A DNA stretch of 37,094 nucleotides from Gemmatimonadota bacterium (lineage in GTDB: Bacteria; Gemmatimonadota; Gemmatimonadetes; Gemmatimonadales; GWC2-71-9), in NCBI GenBank assembly GCA_003222055.1, contig QHUT01000087.1, positions 1 to 37,094 on the forward strand, read 5' to 3'. A model generated the notes under the pieces. That model was not told the DNA's origin and ran no database searches. It was given only the letters and a program-made list of their open reading frames with translations. Numbering within the stretch: position 1 is the stretch's first letter; each line of letters begins with the position of its first letter. A program made the position numbers and the translations under genes. Shown here in pieces: positions 17,166 to 26,948 of this stretch.

Positions 17166-18526
17166 GCGTCACCGTGCTTCCTCTTGACCGCCTTCAAAGC
17201 CGTCGCGTGCGCCGTCGTGAAGCGCGTAACGATCTGGTCGATCTCCTGTTCCGTGATAATGAATGGTGGCGCCACGACGACCAGGTCGCCGTTGACGCCG
17301 TCGGCGTGCCCCACGTTGGGCCAGACCACGAGCCCGGCCTCCAGAGCCGCTTCAGCGAACGCCTCGACGAACTTGACCGCCCGCGGGAACGGGGCCCGAG
17401 TGGCCTTGTCCTCCACGAACTCGATGCCGGCGAGCAGCCCCCGCCCGCGCACGTCGCCCACGTGGGGCAGCGTCCTGAGACCGGCGAGTCGCGCGTGCAG
17501 CACCCGCCCGAGCCTGGCGCTGCGCTCCACCAGCCGCTCGCGTTTGAGCAGCCGGACGGCGGCCAACCCGGCCGCGCACGCCACCGGGTGGAACGAGAAG
17601 GTCTGGGCATGCAGGAAGCTCCCCGAGCCGCGCGCGATGACGTCGACGATGCGCTCGGGCGCGGCGACCGCGGACAACGGGGCATAGCCCCCGGAGATCC
17701 CCTTCCCCAGCGTCATCAGGTCTGGAGCGACGCCGTACGGCTCGATCGCCCACCATGTGCCCGTGCGACCCGCACCGCACAGGATCTCATCGGCCACGAA
17801 CAGCACGTCGTGGCGGTCGCAGATCTCGCGGACCGTGCGGAAGTACTCCGGGCGCGGCGTGGCCGCGCCGGTGGAGGATCCGCCCACCGGCTCCGCGATG
17901 AACGCGGCCACCGTATCGGCCCCTGCCCGCCGGATCGCGGCCTCCAAGGCGGTGCCGCTGCAGGTCGGGCACGCCGTGTTTTCGCCGCCGCACTCGCACC
18001 GGTACGCGTAGGGAGCAGGAATGCGCGTCACGTCCACCAGCCACTCGCGGAACGGCACCTTGTACTGCTCGCGTGCCGACGCCGAGAGGGCCAGCAGGGT
18101 GTTGCCATGATACGAGGGCGCGAGCGCGATGATGCGGTGTTTCCCGGGCTTGCCGGCCTCGACCCAGTATTGCCGGGCGAGCTTCAGCGCGGCCTCGACC
18201 GCCTCCGATCCACTGGAAAGGAAGTAGAGCTTGTCGAGCCCGCCCGGGAGGGTCTGCGCCACCTCACGGGCGAGCTCTTCCACGGGACCGTGCGTGAAGG
18301 TGCTCGCCGAGAGGTAGCCGAACTGGCGCGCTTGCGCCGCCAGCGCGTCGGCCATTTCAGGATTCGAGTGGCCCAGGTTCGCGACGTACGCGCCGCCCAC
18401 CGCATCCAGGTAGTCCTTGCCCTGCTCGTCGTACAACCAGCAGCCCTCGCCCCGTACGATGCGCGGGTAGCCGCGGCCGAGCTTCCGGTAGAAGACGTTG
18501 CCCTCGGGATAGCGGTAGGCCGTCAC
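17162..18526 (-). CDS. Class III PLP aminotransferase (omega-amino acid type), first gene of operon
   Basis: A 454-residue class III aminotransferase. The PLP lysine is K275 in LMTLGKGISGGYAPLS, with FVADEILCGAGRTGTWWA and the SSGSEAVEAALKLARQY signature. This subgroup includes omega-amino acid:pyruvate and adenosylmethionine-type aminotransferases. Like its operon partner at 14254-15582, it carries a four-cysteine insertion (C177-x-C179-x6-C186-xx-C189) that could bind zinc. The start is a GTG at 18526 with a very strong but close purine run, GGGGGAGG. A TAGCTTTC box lies 34 nt upstream on the same strand. It is the promoter-proximal gene of the six-gene operon, divergent from the S9 peptidase. 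Confidence 0.9.
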   Translation of the reverse strand: MTAYRYPEGNVFYRKLGRGYPRIVRGEGCWLYDEQGKDYLDAVGGAYVANLGHSNPEMADALAAQARQFGYLSASTFTHGPVEELAREVAQTLPGGLDKLYFLSSGSEAVEAALKLARQYWVEAGKPGKHRIIALAPSYHGNTLLALSASAREQYKVPFREWLVDVTRIPAPYAYRCECGGENTACPTCSGTALEAAIRRAGADTVAAFIAEPVGGSSTGAATPRPEYFRTVREICDRHDVLFVADEILCGAGRTGTWWAIEPYGVAPDLMTLGKGISGGYAPLSAVAAPERIVDVIARGSGSFLHAQTFSFHPVACAAGLAAVRLLKRERLVERSARLGRVLHARLAGLRTLPHVGDVRGRGLLAGIEFVEDKATRAPFPRAVKFVEAFAEAALEAGLVVWPNVGHADGVNGDLVVVAPPFIITEQEIDQIVTRFTTAHATALKAVKRKHGDA

Positions 18527-18560
18527 TCCTCCCCCTGCGTTGCCGGTGCAGCTGTCCGCG

Positions 18561-18568
18561 GAAAGCTA
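18561..18568 (-). promoter_or_regulatory. TAnnTT promoter-like box of the aminotransferase/CoA-transferase operon
   Basis: Read on the minus strand this is TAGCTTTC, one mismatch from TAnnTTTG, ending 34 nt before the GTG start. It is paired back to back with TAGCTTAG (18631-18638) in the 140-nt divergent intergenic region. Confidence 0.35.
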
Positions 18569-18630
18569 CGATGCCGGGCGGCGCGCGGCGAGCGAGCCGG
18601 CCCCCGCTCGCGACCGCGACCTCGTTGCCG

Positions 18631-18638
18631 TAGCTTAG
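18631..18638 (+). promoter_or_regulatory. TAnnTT promoter-like box of the S9 peptidase gene
   Basis: TAGCTTAG lies 28 nt before the ATG at 18667 and differs from TAnnTTTG at one position. It is the plus-strand counterpart of the box at 18561-18568. No convincing -33 element is visible. Confidence 0.35.
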
Positions 18639-18666
18639 TCGGCCTCCTCGACCCACGAGATCCGGT

Positions 18667-20631
18667 ATGACGCGACTGACCCGCCTGCTGCTCCTCACGC
18701 TCGCCTTGCCCCTGCCCCTGCCCGGCCTCGCCCAAACTGGCGCCGCCGGCCCCGAGAACCTCGTGACCGATGGCGTCCCGCCGATCACGGCACGGATCGC
18801 CGACGCGGCGCGCCGCTATGGCGAGTTCCGGGCCGCCGACTTCTGGGACTGGCACCCGACCCGACGCGAAATGATCATCGGGACCCGGTTCGGCGACGCG
18901 CCGCAGCTGCATCGCGTGGCATTCCCGGGCGGGGCGCGGGCGCAGCTGACCTTCTTCCCCGATCCCGTCTCCGGCGCCTCGTACCAGCCCGTCAGCGGCC
19001 GCTACATCGTGTTCGCTAAGGACATCGGGGGTGCGGAGTTCTTCCAGAAGTACCGCTACGACGTCGCGACCGGAGCCATTACTCTGCTCACCGACGGCAA
19101 GGCGCGCAACGTGGGCGGCGCCTGGTCGCACAGGGGCGACCGCTACGCCTACATGTCCACGCGTCGAAACGGACGCGACCTGGATCTCTGGGTGATGGAT
19201 CCGTCCGATCCGGCGAGCGACCGCATGGTCGTCCAGCTGGAAGGCGGCGGGTATCAGCCCGCCGACTGGTCCCCTGATGGCCGCCAGATTGTCCTGTCGC
19301 AGGCGATCTCGGTCAACGAGGGCTACCTCTGGCTCGTGGACGTGGCGAGCGGGCGGAAAACGCTCCTCACGCCGAAGCAACCCGGTGACAGCGTCGCCTA
19401 TGGCGGAGCGCAGTTCAGCCGCGACGCCAAAGGCGTCTACGTCACGACCGACCGCGGCTCGGAGTTCCAGCGCCTCGCCTACTTGGACCTCGCCACCGGA
19501 CAGTATCGCTTCCTCACGAGCGCCATCCCGTGGGACGTGGACGAGTTCGACCTGTCGCCGGACGGACGCTCCATCGCCTTCATCACCAACGAAGCCGGGA
19601 TCAGCGTGCTGCACGTGATCGACGCCGCGAAGGGCGTCGAGCGCCGGCTGCCCAAGCTGCCCACGGGGCTGATCTCCGGCATTCGGTGGCGGCGGACCGG
19701 GGCCGAGCTGGGGTTCACGCTGAGCTCGGCGCGCGCACCCGCCGACGCGTACTCGCTCGACCTCGGCAAGGGCGCGCTCGTGCGTTGGACCGAGAGCGAG
19801 ACCGCGGGCCTCGACACGCGCGCCTTTACCGAGCCCGAGCTGGTGCGCTGGTCCAGCTTCGACGGCCGGGAGATTTCGGGCTTCCTGTACAAGCCGCCTG
19901 CGCGGTTCGCGGGGCGCCGGCCCGTGATCATCAACATCCACGGCGGGCCCGAGGGGCAGTCGCGGCCCGGATTCCTCGGCCGCAACAACTACTACCTCCA
20001 GGAGCTCGGGATCGCGCTCATTTATCCGAACATCCGGGGCTCGACCGGCTTCGGGAAGACGTTCGTGAAGCTCGACAACGGCGTGCTGCGAGAGGGCGCG
20101 TACCGGGACATCGGGGCCTTGCTCGAATGGATCCGCACCCGACCGGATCTCGACGGCGACCACGTCCTGGTGACGGGCGGCAGCTACGGGGGCCATATGA
20201 CGCTCGTCACCGCCACCCGCTACGACGGGCCGATCTGTTGCTCGGTGGACGTGGTGGGGATCTCGAACCTCGCCACTTTCCTGAAAAATACGTCGGGCTA
20301 TCGTCAGGACCTGCGGCGCGTCGAGTACGGCGACGAGCGCGACTCGACGATGCGGGCCTGGATGGAGCGCACCGCGCCTCTCAACAACGTGGACAAGGTC
20401 ACGAAGCCGCTGTTCATCATTCAGGGGATGAACGATCCCCGCGTCCCGCGGAGCGAGGCCGAGCAGATGGTGGCCGCTCTCAAGGGGCGCGGGGTCCCCG
20501 TGTGGTATCTGATGGCCAAGGACGAGGGTCACGGGTTCCGGAAGAAGGGCAATCAGGACTTCCAATTCTACGCGACGATTCTCTTCACCGAGCGGTACCT
20601 GCTCGGGCAGGAGGTGTCCGCGGCGCCGTAG
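18667..20631 (+). CDS. Secreted S9 family (prolyl oligopeptidase/acylaminoacyl peptidase-like) serine peptidase
   Basis: A 654-residue protein with a signal peptide (LLLLTLALPLPLPGLAQ). Residues about 40-400 form a beta-propeller with WSPDG/LSPDG blades, followed by an alpha/beta-hydrolase peptidase domain. The catalytic triad is S506 in GGSYGGH, D590 in NDPRVP and H622 in DEGHGF. HGGPEGQ upstream of the nucleophile forms the oxyanion region. S9 enzymes cleave short peptides or remove N-acylated residues, here probably in the periplasm. It is the first plus-strand gene of a divergent pair with the aminotransferase operon; the lipoprotein gene at 20773 follows after 141 nt. Confidence 0.93.
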   Translation: MTRLTRLLLLTLALPLPLPGLAQTGAAGPENLVTDGVPPITARIADAARRYGEFRAADFWDWHPTRREMIIGTRFGDAPQLHRVAFPGGARAQLTFFPDPVSGASYQPVSGRYIVFAKDIGGAEFFQKYRYDVATGAITLLTDGKARNVGGAWSHRGDRYAYMSTRRNGRDLDLWVMDPSDPASDRMVVQLEGGGYQPADWSPDGRQIVLSQAISVNEGYLWLVDVASGRKTLLTPKQPGDSVAYGGAQFSRDAKGVYVTTDRGSEFQRLAYLDLATGQYRFLTSAIPWDVDEFDLSPDGRSIAFITNEAGISVLHVIDAAKGVERRLPKLPTGLISGIRWRRTGAELGFTLSSARAPADAYSLDLGKGALVRWTESETAGLDTRAFTEPELVRWSSFDGREISGFLYKPPARFAGRRPVIINIHGGPEGQSRPGFLGRNNYYLQELGIALIYPNIRGSTGFGKTFVKLDNGVLREGAYRDIGALLEWIRTRPDLDGDHVLVTGGSYGGHMTLVTATRYDGPICCSVDVVGISNLATFLKNTSGYRQDLRRVEYGDERDSTMRAWMERTAPLNNVDKVTKPLFIIQGMNDPRVPRSEAEQMVAALKGRGVPVWYLMAKDEGHGFRKKGNQDFQFYATILFTERYLLGQEVSAAP

Positions 20632-20772
20632 CCTCACCGCCCGGACCCCGGGAGTCCGCCCGACACACCTGTTGCCTGGACTCTGCAGGGCGTGGCGCTC
20701 CAGACGCAGGCTGCTCGAATGGGCCCAGGCGCTCTGCCTCGGTGCGGCGTTTGCAGGCGGCGATGCAGAGCC

Positions 20773-22182
20773 ATGAAGACGTTGCGTATCCTCATGCTCG
20801 CCGCGCTGTTCGCGAGCTGTCACTTGGACGCGTTGTTCAAGGGCTCCGGGGGCGGGGGCGGGGGCTCGCCCCCTGGGGGCCCGAAGGCCCGGTTGACCTT
20901 CGCAGATCAGCCGAGCCAAGTGACCGCCGGCCAGGTGCTGCCTCCAGTGAGGGTCGCCGTACTCGACTCTGCCGGTCAGTCGCTTACCGATTATACGGGG
21001 ACGGTCACGATCGCACTCGCCAACGCCGGCGGTGCGACGCTGGCGGGAAGGCAGAGTGTCGACGTCGTAGGCGGTGTGGCCGCGTTCACCGACCTGAGCA
21101 TCGACAAGGCGGGGAGCTATGCGCTCCGCGCCACGGCGACCGGCGCCGCCACCGCGACGAGCGCGCCGATCCAAGTGATCCCTCCACCGCCGCCACCACC
21201 GGGTGCCACCCACCTCGGGTTCGTGCGACAGCCGCTGCCGACAACCGAGGCCGGGGCGGTGATGTCTCCGGTCCAGGTCGCGGCGCTCGATGCCTCCGAG
21301 AACGTGGTGACGGCGTTCAGCGACTCGATCACCGTCGCGCTCGTCACGGGCGCCGGTGGCGTGACGCTGGGCGGGACGCGGACGATACGGGCCGTGAACG
21401 GCGCCGCGACGTTCTCGGACTTGAGCATCGACCTGCCGGGGGTCGGCTACACACTGAAGGCCACCACGGCGTCGCTCCCGGCCATCACGAGCGAGTCGTT
21501 CGACGTCACGCCCGCGCCTCCGCCGACCGGCGGCGCGGCCTACCTCCGGTTCACCGACCAGCCGCAGACCACCCAGGCCGGGGCCACGATGCCAGCGGTC
21601 CGGGTTACTGCGTACGACGGCTCCGACAACCAAGTCCACAATTGGACGGGGAACGTCACGCTCACCATCGCCTCGAACCCGAGCAACGGTACGCTGACGG
21701 GGGGAGGCACGTTCGTCGTAGAGCCGGGGGAGGACGGCATCGCCGAGTACGACTACCTGCGCATCGATAACGCCGGCAATAGCTACACGTTCCGCGCCAC
21801 ATCTCCCGGACTGCGCCCCGGGATGAGCGACCCGTTCGATATCACGGCGGGGCCCCCGATCCCACTGAACGGAGCGACGGGGCTGGACTTCTTCCAGCAA
21901 CCGACCACAGTGCGGGCTGGCGACCTCATCGTGCCCGCGGTCCGGGTGGGGGCACACGACAACAATGGCAACCTCGTCAACTACAACGGCCCCATCTGGA
22001 TCTACATCTCCGCCAACCCGGGAGGCGGAACGCTGTCCGGGACGCTGCGCGTCCTCGCCGTGAACGGCATCGCGACGTTCTCCGACCTACGCATCAGCAG
22101 TCCCGGGAACGGCTACCGTCTGCGGACCACCGCGTGGCCGCTAGTGCCCAGGACCGGTCAGGCGTTCAACGTCACGCCGTGA
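20773..22182 (+). CDS. Putative surface lipoprotein with four tandem Ig-like repeats
   Basis: A 469-residue protein. I chose the ATG at 20773 because it starts a lipoprotein-type leader (KTLRILMLAALFASC, Cys16); the frame is open further upstream but offers no leader. A Gly-rich spacer (KGSGGGGGG) follows. Four related domains of 107-113 residues then begin near nucleotides 20887, 21208, 21538 and 21877. Each opens with L-x-F-x-x-QP, a T-x-AG turn and a P-x-x-V-x-x-x-D segment, and closes with G-x-A-x-F-x-D-L-x-I. The first two are followed by proline-rich linkers. This is an Ig/filamin- or Big-like architecture, usual for cell-surface or adhesive proteins. No catalytic motif; exact partner unknown. 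Confidence 0.8.
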   Translation: MKTLRILMLAALFASCHLDALFKGSGGGGGGSPPGGPKARLTFADQPSQVTAGQVLPPVRVAVLDSAGQSLTDYTGTVTIALANAGGATLAGRQSVDVVGGVAAFTDLSIDKAGSYALRATATGAATATSAPIQVIPPPPPPPGATHLGFVRQPLPTTEAGAVMSPVQVAALDASENVVTAFSDSITVALVTGAGGVTLGGTRTIRAVNGAATFSDLSIDLPGVGYTLKATTASLPAITSESFDVTPAPPPTGGAAYLRFTDQPQTTQAGATMPAVRVTAYDGSDNQVHNWTGNVTLTIASNPSNGTLTGGGTFVVEPGEDGIAEYDYLRIDNAGNSYTFRATSPGLRPGMSDPFDITAGPPIPLNGATGLDFFQQPTTVRAGDLIVPAVRVGAHDNNGNLVNYNGPIWIYISANPGGGTLSGTLRVLAVNGIATFSDLRISSPGNGYRLRTTAWPLVPRTGQAFNVTP

Positions 22183-22201
22183 TCGTCCCGCTGCCCTCGC
22201 C

Positions 22202-23188
<987 letters not shown>

Positions 23189-23267
23189 ATCACCTCGCTC
23201 ACGTGAGATCTCGGAGTCCGTTGAACGCCCGGGACAGGGACGAGGTTCCGCGCGCGTGCGCGCGACG

Positions 23268-23948
23268 TCAGTCGCGGTCCCGCAACAACCGCCACGTGAC
23301 GCCGCCCGGCGTCGAGTCGAGAACTACGAGGGTCTGCGCCTGGCCATCGCCTAGCATCAGGGCGCCGGTCGCGAGCAACGTATCGGTCGTCCCGGCGTCA
23401 GAGATCACCACGGACCAGCTCCCGGGCGCGCCGTCAAAGTATCGCGTCACGGCGCGGAAGTTGAGCGGCGCGGCGCTCACGAGCAGGCCCGCACTGTCCG
23501 GTTGCATGTGGCGTGCGTCCACCGCCGGCGCCGCGGCCGCGAAGCTGGCCAGGCGCAGCCGCGCGTGGCCCCCCGCCGGCATCGCGCCGGTGTCGGACAC
23601 GAATACGGGAAGAATGGTCACCGATCCGCCCACCATCGTGTCGATGGCGAAGACACTATAGTTCACGCCCTCGATCGTGTTGAAGAGCACGAGGAGGGAA
23701 GGCGTCGTGTCAGCGGGCTGAATGGCGAGGTCGTGCTCCCCCGGCGAGAGCGCAACGAGCCGGCTCGACTCCCCGAACGCGATCGTGTTCCCCCGCCCGC
23801 CGTCCACAAAGACGGTGAGCGACGGTCCGCCGCGAACGGTGTGGAGGACGCGCAGCTGCGACGCCTGTGGCGGCGGCGGGCCGCTACCGCTGTCACACGC
23901 CCCGAGCGCGAAAACGGCGACCACGGCGACGAGCAGGCGGCGGTTCAC
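23268..23948 (-). CDS. DUF4397 domain lipoprotein
   Basis: A 226-residue exported protein. The leader [16 protein letters not shown] ends in a good lipobox with Cys18, followed by a Ser/Gly/Pro spacer. The mature part starts with [20 protein letters not shown], which fits the DUF4397 pattern (L-R-V-x-H-x-x-P-x-x-x-V-D-V-x-V-D-G) found in cell-envelope proteins of unknown role. The start is a GTG at 23948 that overlaps the TGA of the SDR gene (GTGA), so it is translationally coupled to an enzyme with no obvious link. No catalytic residues are apparent. Confidence 0.82.
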   Translation of the reverse strand: MNRRLLVAVVAVFALGACDSGSGPPPPQASQLRVLHTVRGGPSLTVFVDGGRGNTIAFGESSRLVALSPGEHDLAIQPADTTPSLLVLFNTIEGVNYSVFAIDTMVGGSVTILPVFVSDTGAMPAGGHARLRLASFAAAAPAVDARHMQPDSAGLLVSAAPLNFRAVTRYFDGAPGSWSVVISDAGTTDTLLATGALMLGDGQAQTLVVLDSTPGGVTWRLLRDRD

Positions 23949-24721
23949 GTGGATCCCCGGTCCACCACGTACACGTTGCGTTGCGCCGTCGGCACGATGA
24001 TCAGGTCTAGGATGTTCACGTGCTCCGGGAGGTTCACGATGTAGGCAATCGTGTCCGCCACGTCGTCCGCCGTGAGCGACTGAAATCCCTGGTAGACCGT
24101 CTTGGCGCGCTCCCGGTCGCCGTGGAACCGCACCTCGGAGAATTCCGTCTCCACCATGCCGGGGTCGACCGCGGAGACCCGGATCGGCGTGCCCGCCATG
24201 TCGAGATTCATTCCCTCCGTCAGCGCGCGCACGCCGAACTTGGTGGCGTTGTACACGTTTCCCATCGGATAGGTCTGGTGCCCCGCCACGCTGCCGATGT
24301 TCACGACGTGGCCCCGGCGCCGCGCCACCATGTGGGGCAGCACCGCCCGCGTCACGTTGAGCAGCCCTTTCAGGTTGGTGTCGATCATCCGGTCCCAATC
24401 GTCGGGATCACCTTCGTGGACCTTCGACAGGCCGCTCGCGAGACCGGCGTTGTTGATGAGAACGTCGGGCACCTGCCCGGCCGCGACCAGCGTCTCCGCC
24501 GCCCGGCTCACCGCGGCGCGATCGCGCACGTCCACCTCGGCGAGCCGCGCGGCCACGCCGTGCTGCGCCTCGAGCGCCCGGCCGAGCGATTCCAGCCGCA
24601 CGCGGCGCCGGGCCCACAGCGCGAGCTGCGCGCCTTCGGCCGCGAACCGGCGGGCGCACGCCTCTCCGATTCCCGAGCTCGCTCCCGTGATGAGAATCAG
24701 CTTTCCTTTGATGCGATTCAT
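23945..24721 (-). CDS. SDR family NAD(P)-dependent oxidoreductase (YdfG-like)
   Basis: A 258-residue classical short-chain dehydrogenase. TGASSGIG (12-19) binds the coenzyme, NNAG follows, and the catalytic Ser is in NIGSVAG with the YxxxK pair in VYNATKFG. ARRRVRLE after beta-2 suggests NADP(H). The closest recognisable relatives are YdfG-type 3-hydroxy acid dehydrogenases (serine/threonine or 3-hydroxypropionate), but the substrate cannot be fixed from the motifs. GGGGGTGGG precedes the ATG at 24721. The start lies next to a degenerate repeat (24727-24785) that separates it from the propeller lipoprotein gene. Confidence 0.92.
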   Translation of the reverse strand: MNRIKGKLILITGASSGIGEACARRFAAEGAQLALWARRRVRLESLGRALEAQHGVAARLAEVDVRDRAAVSRAAETLVAAGQVPDVLINNAGLASGLSKVHEGDPDDWDRMIDTNLKGLLNVTRAVLPHMVARRRGHVVNIGSVAGHQTYPMGNVYNATKFGVRALTEGMNLDMAGTPIRVSAVDPGMVETEFSEVRFHGDRERAKTVYQGFQSLTADDVADTIAYIVNLPEHVNILDLIIVPTAQRNVYVVDRGST

Positions 24722-24726
24722 CCCAC

Positions 24727-24785
24727 CCCCATACGTCTTTGTGTAACGCTTCTGCGCGTCGTCTCTGCGTGACGCCTCTCTTCCT
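24727..24785. repeat. Degenerate GACGCA(C/G)A-type intergenic repeat
   Basis: Read on the minus strand the segment is a run of imperfect octamers (GCGTCACGCAGAGACG, ACGCGCAGAAGCGTTACAC, AAAGACG). It resembles a decayed version of the AGACGCAC repeat at 6647-6746. It fills the whole gap between two same-strand genes. Confidence 0.4.
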
Positions 24786-25946
24786 TTATCTCATGTTCCC
24801 CGTATGCCCGAGCGAATATCTGCCCGGCTGCGGCCACACGCACAGTCCGTGCGGCTCGCGCCCCACCCTTATGCGGTGCGTCAGCTGTCCCGTCCCCGTG
24901 TCGAAAACGTAGACTTCTTCGTCGTACCGACCCGACACCCACAGCTCCTTCCCGTCGGCGGTCACGTTCCCCATATCCGGGCTGCCCCCGCCCGGCACCG
25001 GCCAGGTCGCGACGATCTGCTCGGTCCGCGGATCGAGCACGGTCACAGAGCCCGGGCCGCGGCGCCCACCCGCCGTGGTGTTCCAGCCGCGATTCGTGAT
25101 GTAGACCAGCCGGCCGTCTCGGCTCGGGTAGATTCCGTGCGTCCCCCGCCCGGTCGCGATGAACCCGATGCGTCGCAACGCCTCCGGGTCCACGAGAAAC
25201 ACGCCGTTCGCCTTCATGTCGGCGACGTAGAACACGCGGCCGTCCGGGGAAGACCGGATGTCCTGCGGCATCGCGGTGCTGTCCAGCCCGCCCGGATCGA
25301 GCGTCAGATACCCCGCCACGGCGCGCGCCCCGAGATCCACTTTGACGAGCTGACCCGAGAACTCGCACGTCGCGACGGCGAACCGACCGTCGGCGGTGAA
25401 CTCCATGTGGTCCACGCCCTTGCACTGCACGGGCAGCGACTGGACCAGCCTCATGGTCTTCGCATCGCGAAAGTCGAGCCGCCGCCGCCGCTCGGCCACC
25501 ACGATCGCGAACCGGCCGTCGGGGGTGAAGTACAGATTGTAGGGGTCATCTACGGGCACGCTCTCGCCCTCCTGCCCGGTGGCGGGGTCGATGGGAGTGA
25601 GCGTGCCGCCGAGGTTGTTCGCGACCCACAGGGTCGTGAGGTCGTAGGAGGGCACCACGTGCTGCGGCAGCGCGCCCGTGGGAAAGGTCCGCAGCACGCG
25701 GTAGCTGTGTGCGTCGATCACGGTCACCGTCCCGTCTTTCGAGTTCGGCACGTAGACCAGCGGGCGCGCCTGCGCCGCCCGCGGCGACAGGCGGTTCGCG
25801 CCAGCGGCCGCGTACAGGTTCACGGTATCGCTCCGCGCCGTCGTCTCGGGCGCCGCGACACGCCCGACGGCCGCTGACCGCCGTTCCCCCCGGCACGCGG
25901 CTGCGAGCGCCAGCGCGACGACGGCCGCGGCTAGTCGCGCGGCCAT
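24786..25946 (-). CDS. YVTN/YncE-like beta-propeller lipoprotein
   Basis: A 386-residue protein with an Ala-rich leader ending at Cys18 (ALALAAAC), suggesting a lipoprotein. Repeats of about 42-45 residues carry YVPNSKDGTVTVID, LWVANNLGGTLTPID, FYVADMKANGVFLVD, VYITNRGWNTT and LWVSGRYDEEVYVFD. These are YVTN-type seven-bladed propeller blades, as in YncE and surface-layer proteins. Such proteins bind ligands or DNA or sit near metal enzymes; no catalytic motif is seen. The ATG at 25946 lies inside the end of the oxidoreductase gene (16-nt overlap), so the two are probably co-translated. The true C-terminus ends with HTGNMR. Confidence 0.85.
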   Translation of the reverse strand: MAARLAAAVVALALAAACRGERRSAAVGRVAAPETTARSDTVNLYAAAGANRLSPRAAQARPLVYVPNSKDGTVTVIDAHSYRVLRTFPTGALPQHVVPSYDLTTLWVANNLGGTLTPIDPATGQEGESVPVDDPYNLYFTPDGRFAIVVAERRRRLDFRDAKTMRLVQSLPVQCKGVDHMEFTADGRFAVATCEFSGQLVKVDLGARAVAGYLTLDPGGLDSTAMPQDIRSSPDGRVFYVADMKANGVFLVDPEALRRIGFIATGRGTHGIYPSRDGRLVYITNRGWNTTAGGRRGPGSVTVLDPRTEQIVATWPVPGGGSPDMGNVTADGKELWVSGRYDEEVYVFDTGTGQLTHRIRVGREPHGLCVWPQPGRYSLGHTGNMR

Positions 25947-26899
25947 GCGATCAGGATCTTGCCGACGTTGCGATTCTCCCGCATCCGCTGGAACGCCTCG
26001 GCCGCCCGGTGAGCGGGAAACACCGAGTCCACCGGCACCCGCAGCTCGCCCGACGTGAACCCGGCAAGGATCTCCCGCCGGAACCGGGCCACAATCGCAC
26101 TCTTCTCCGCACGGCTCCGCGCGCGCAGCGTCGAGGCCAGCAACCGGGCCCGCTTCCGCATCAGCAGCGCGAGATCGAGCTCGGCGCGAGCGCCCGCCAT
26201 CGTGGCGATGACGACGACCCGCCCGCCGGTCGCCAGAACGCGCATATTTGCGGACAGGCTCGGCGCGCCGATCGGATCGAGCACGACATCCACCACGTCG
26301 GGCCCCCAGCGCTCCTCGATCTGCTCGGCGAAGTCGTGCCGCCCGGCCCGCCCCGCGTGGATCGCCAGATCCGCTCCCGCACCTTCCAGGGCCGCTACCT
26401 TTTCGGACGTCCGCGTCGTGGCGGCCACGCGGGCGCCCATTCGCTTGCCGAGCTGGATGGCCGCCAGCCCGACGCCGGAGGCGCCCGCGTGCACGAGCAG
26501 CGTCTCCCCCCGGGCGAGGCCTCCTTCCACCACCAGAGTGAGGAACGCGGTGAGGAAGGCCTCGGGAATCCCCGCGGCGGCGACGAGGTCCAGACCCGCC
26601 GGCGCGGGGAACACCTGTCCCACTGGGGCCGCCACGTACTCGGCGTGGCCGCCCCCCGCGACCAGCGCGCACACCGCTTCCCCGGTCTCGTCCGTCGTAC
26701 CGGACAGCTCGAGCCCGATGCTGTCCGGCTCACCCGGCGGCGACGGGTATCGGCCCGCGATCTGCAGCAGATCGGCGCGGTTCACGCCCGAGGCCGCGAC
26801 GCGCACCAGGACCTCTCCCTCGCGGGGCACCGGCCGCTCGGTCTCCGTGAGGGACGCGACGTAGCGACCCTCGAGCTCGGTGACCTGGAGGAATCTCAT
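25931..26899 (-). CDS. NAD(P)H:quinone oxidoreductase, zinc-independent MDR family (PIG3-like)
   Basis: A 322-residue medium-chain reductase. The N-terminal GroES-like half contains SGVNRADLLQIAGRYPSPPG, typical of quinone oxidoreductases and the p53-inducible PIG3 branch. The Rossmann half contains VHAGASGVGLAAIQLGK for NADPH. The zinc-binding cysteines of alcohol dehydrogenases are missing, as expected for this subfamily. It reduces quinones or enones by hydride transfer. I chose the ATG at 26899 (M-R-F-L-Q-V) as the standard family start, although the frame extends to 26950. It is divergent from tag with 49 nt between the starts. Confidence 0.9.
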   Translation of the reverse strand: MRFLQVTELEGRYVASLTETERPVPREGEVLVRVAASGVNRADLLQIAGRYPSPPGEPDSIGLELSGTTDETGEAVCALVAGGGHAEYVAAPVGQVFPAPAGLDLVAAAGIPEAFLTAFLTLVVEGGLARGETLLVHAGASGVGLAAIQLGKRMGARVAATTRTSEKVAALEGAGADLAIHAGRAGRHDFAEQIEERWGPDVVDVVLDPIGAPSLSANMRVLATGGRVVVIATMAGARAELDLALLMRKRARLLASTLRARSRAEKSAIVARFRREILAGFTSGELRVPVDSVFPAHRAAEAFQRMRENRNVGKILIAWPRD

Positions 26900-26948
26900 G
26901 GCGCGAATACTAGCCGGAGGGCCTGAGTCCATGCAAAATTCGGGCGCC

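Noticed and set aside
18523-21957. A 1144-codon open frame on the minus strand across the S9 peptidase and Ig-like genes
   Set aside because: It is antisense to two well-supported genes, with Arg/His/Pro-rich low-information sequence and no motif. Long mirror frames are expected at this G+C content.
26880-26948. Upstream extension of tag to 26880 or 26931
   Set aside because: The extension crosses the start of the divergent oxidoreductase gene, and the family begins at the M-K-R-R-C zinc-ligand segment.
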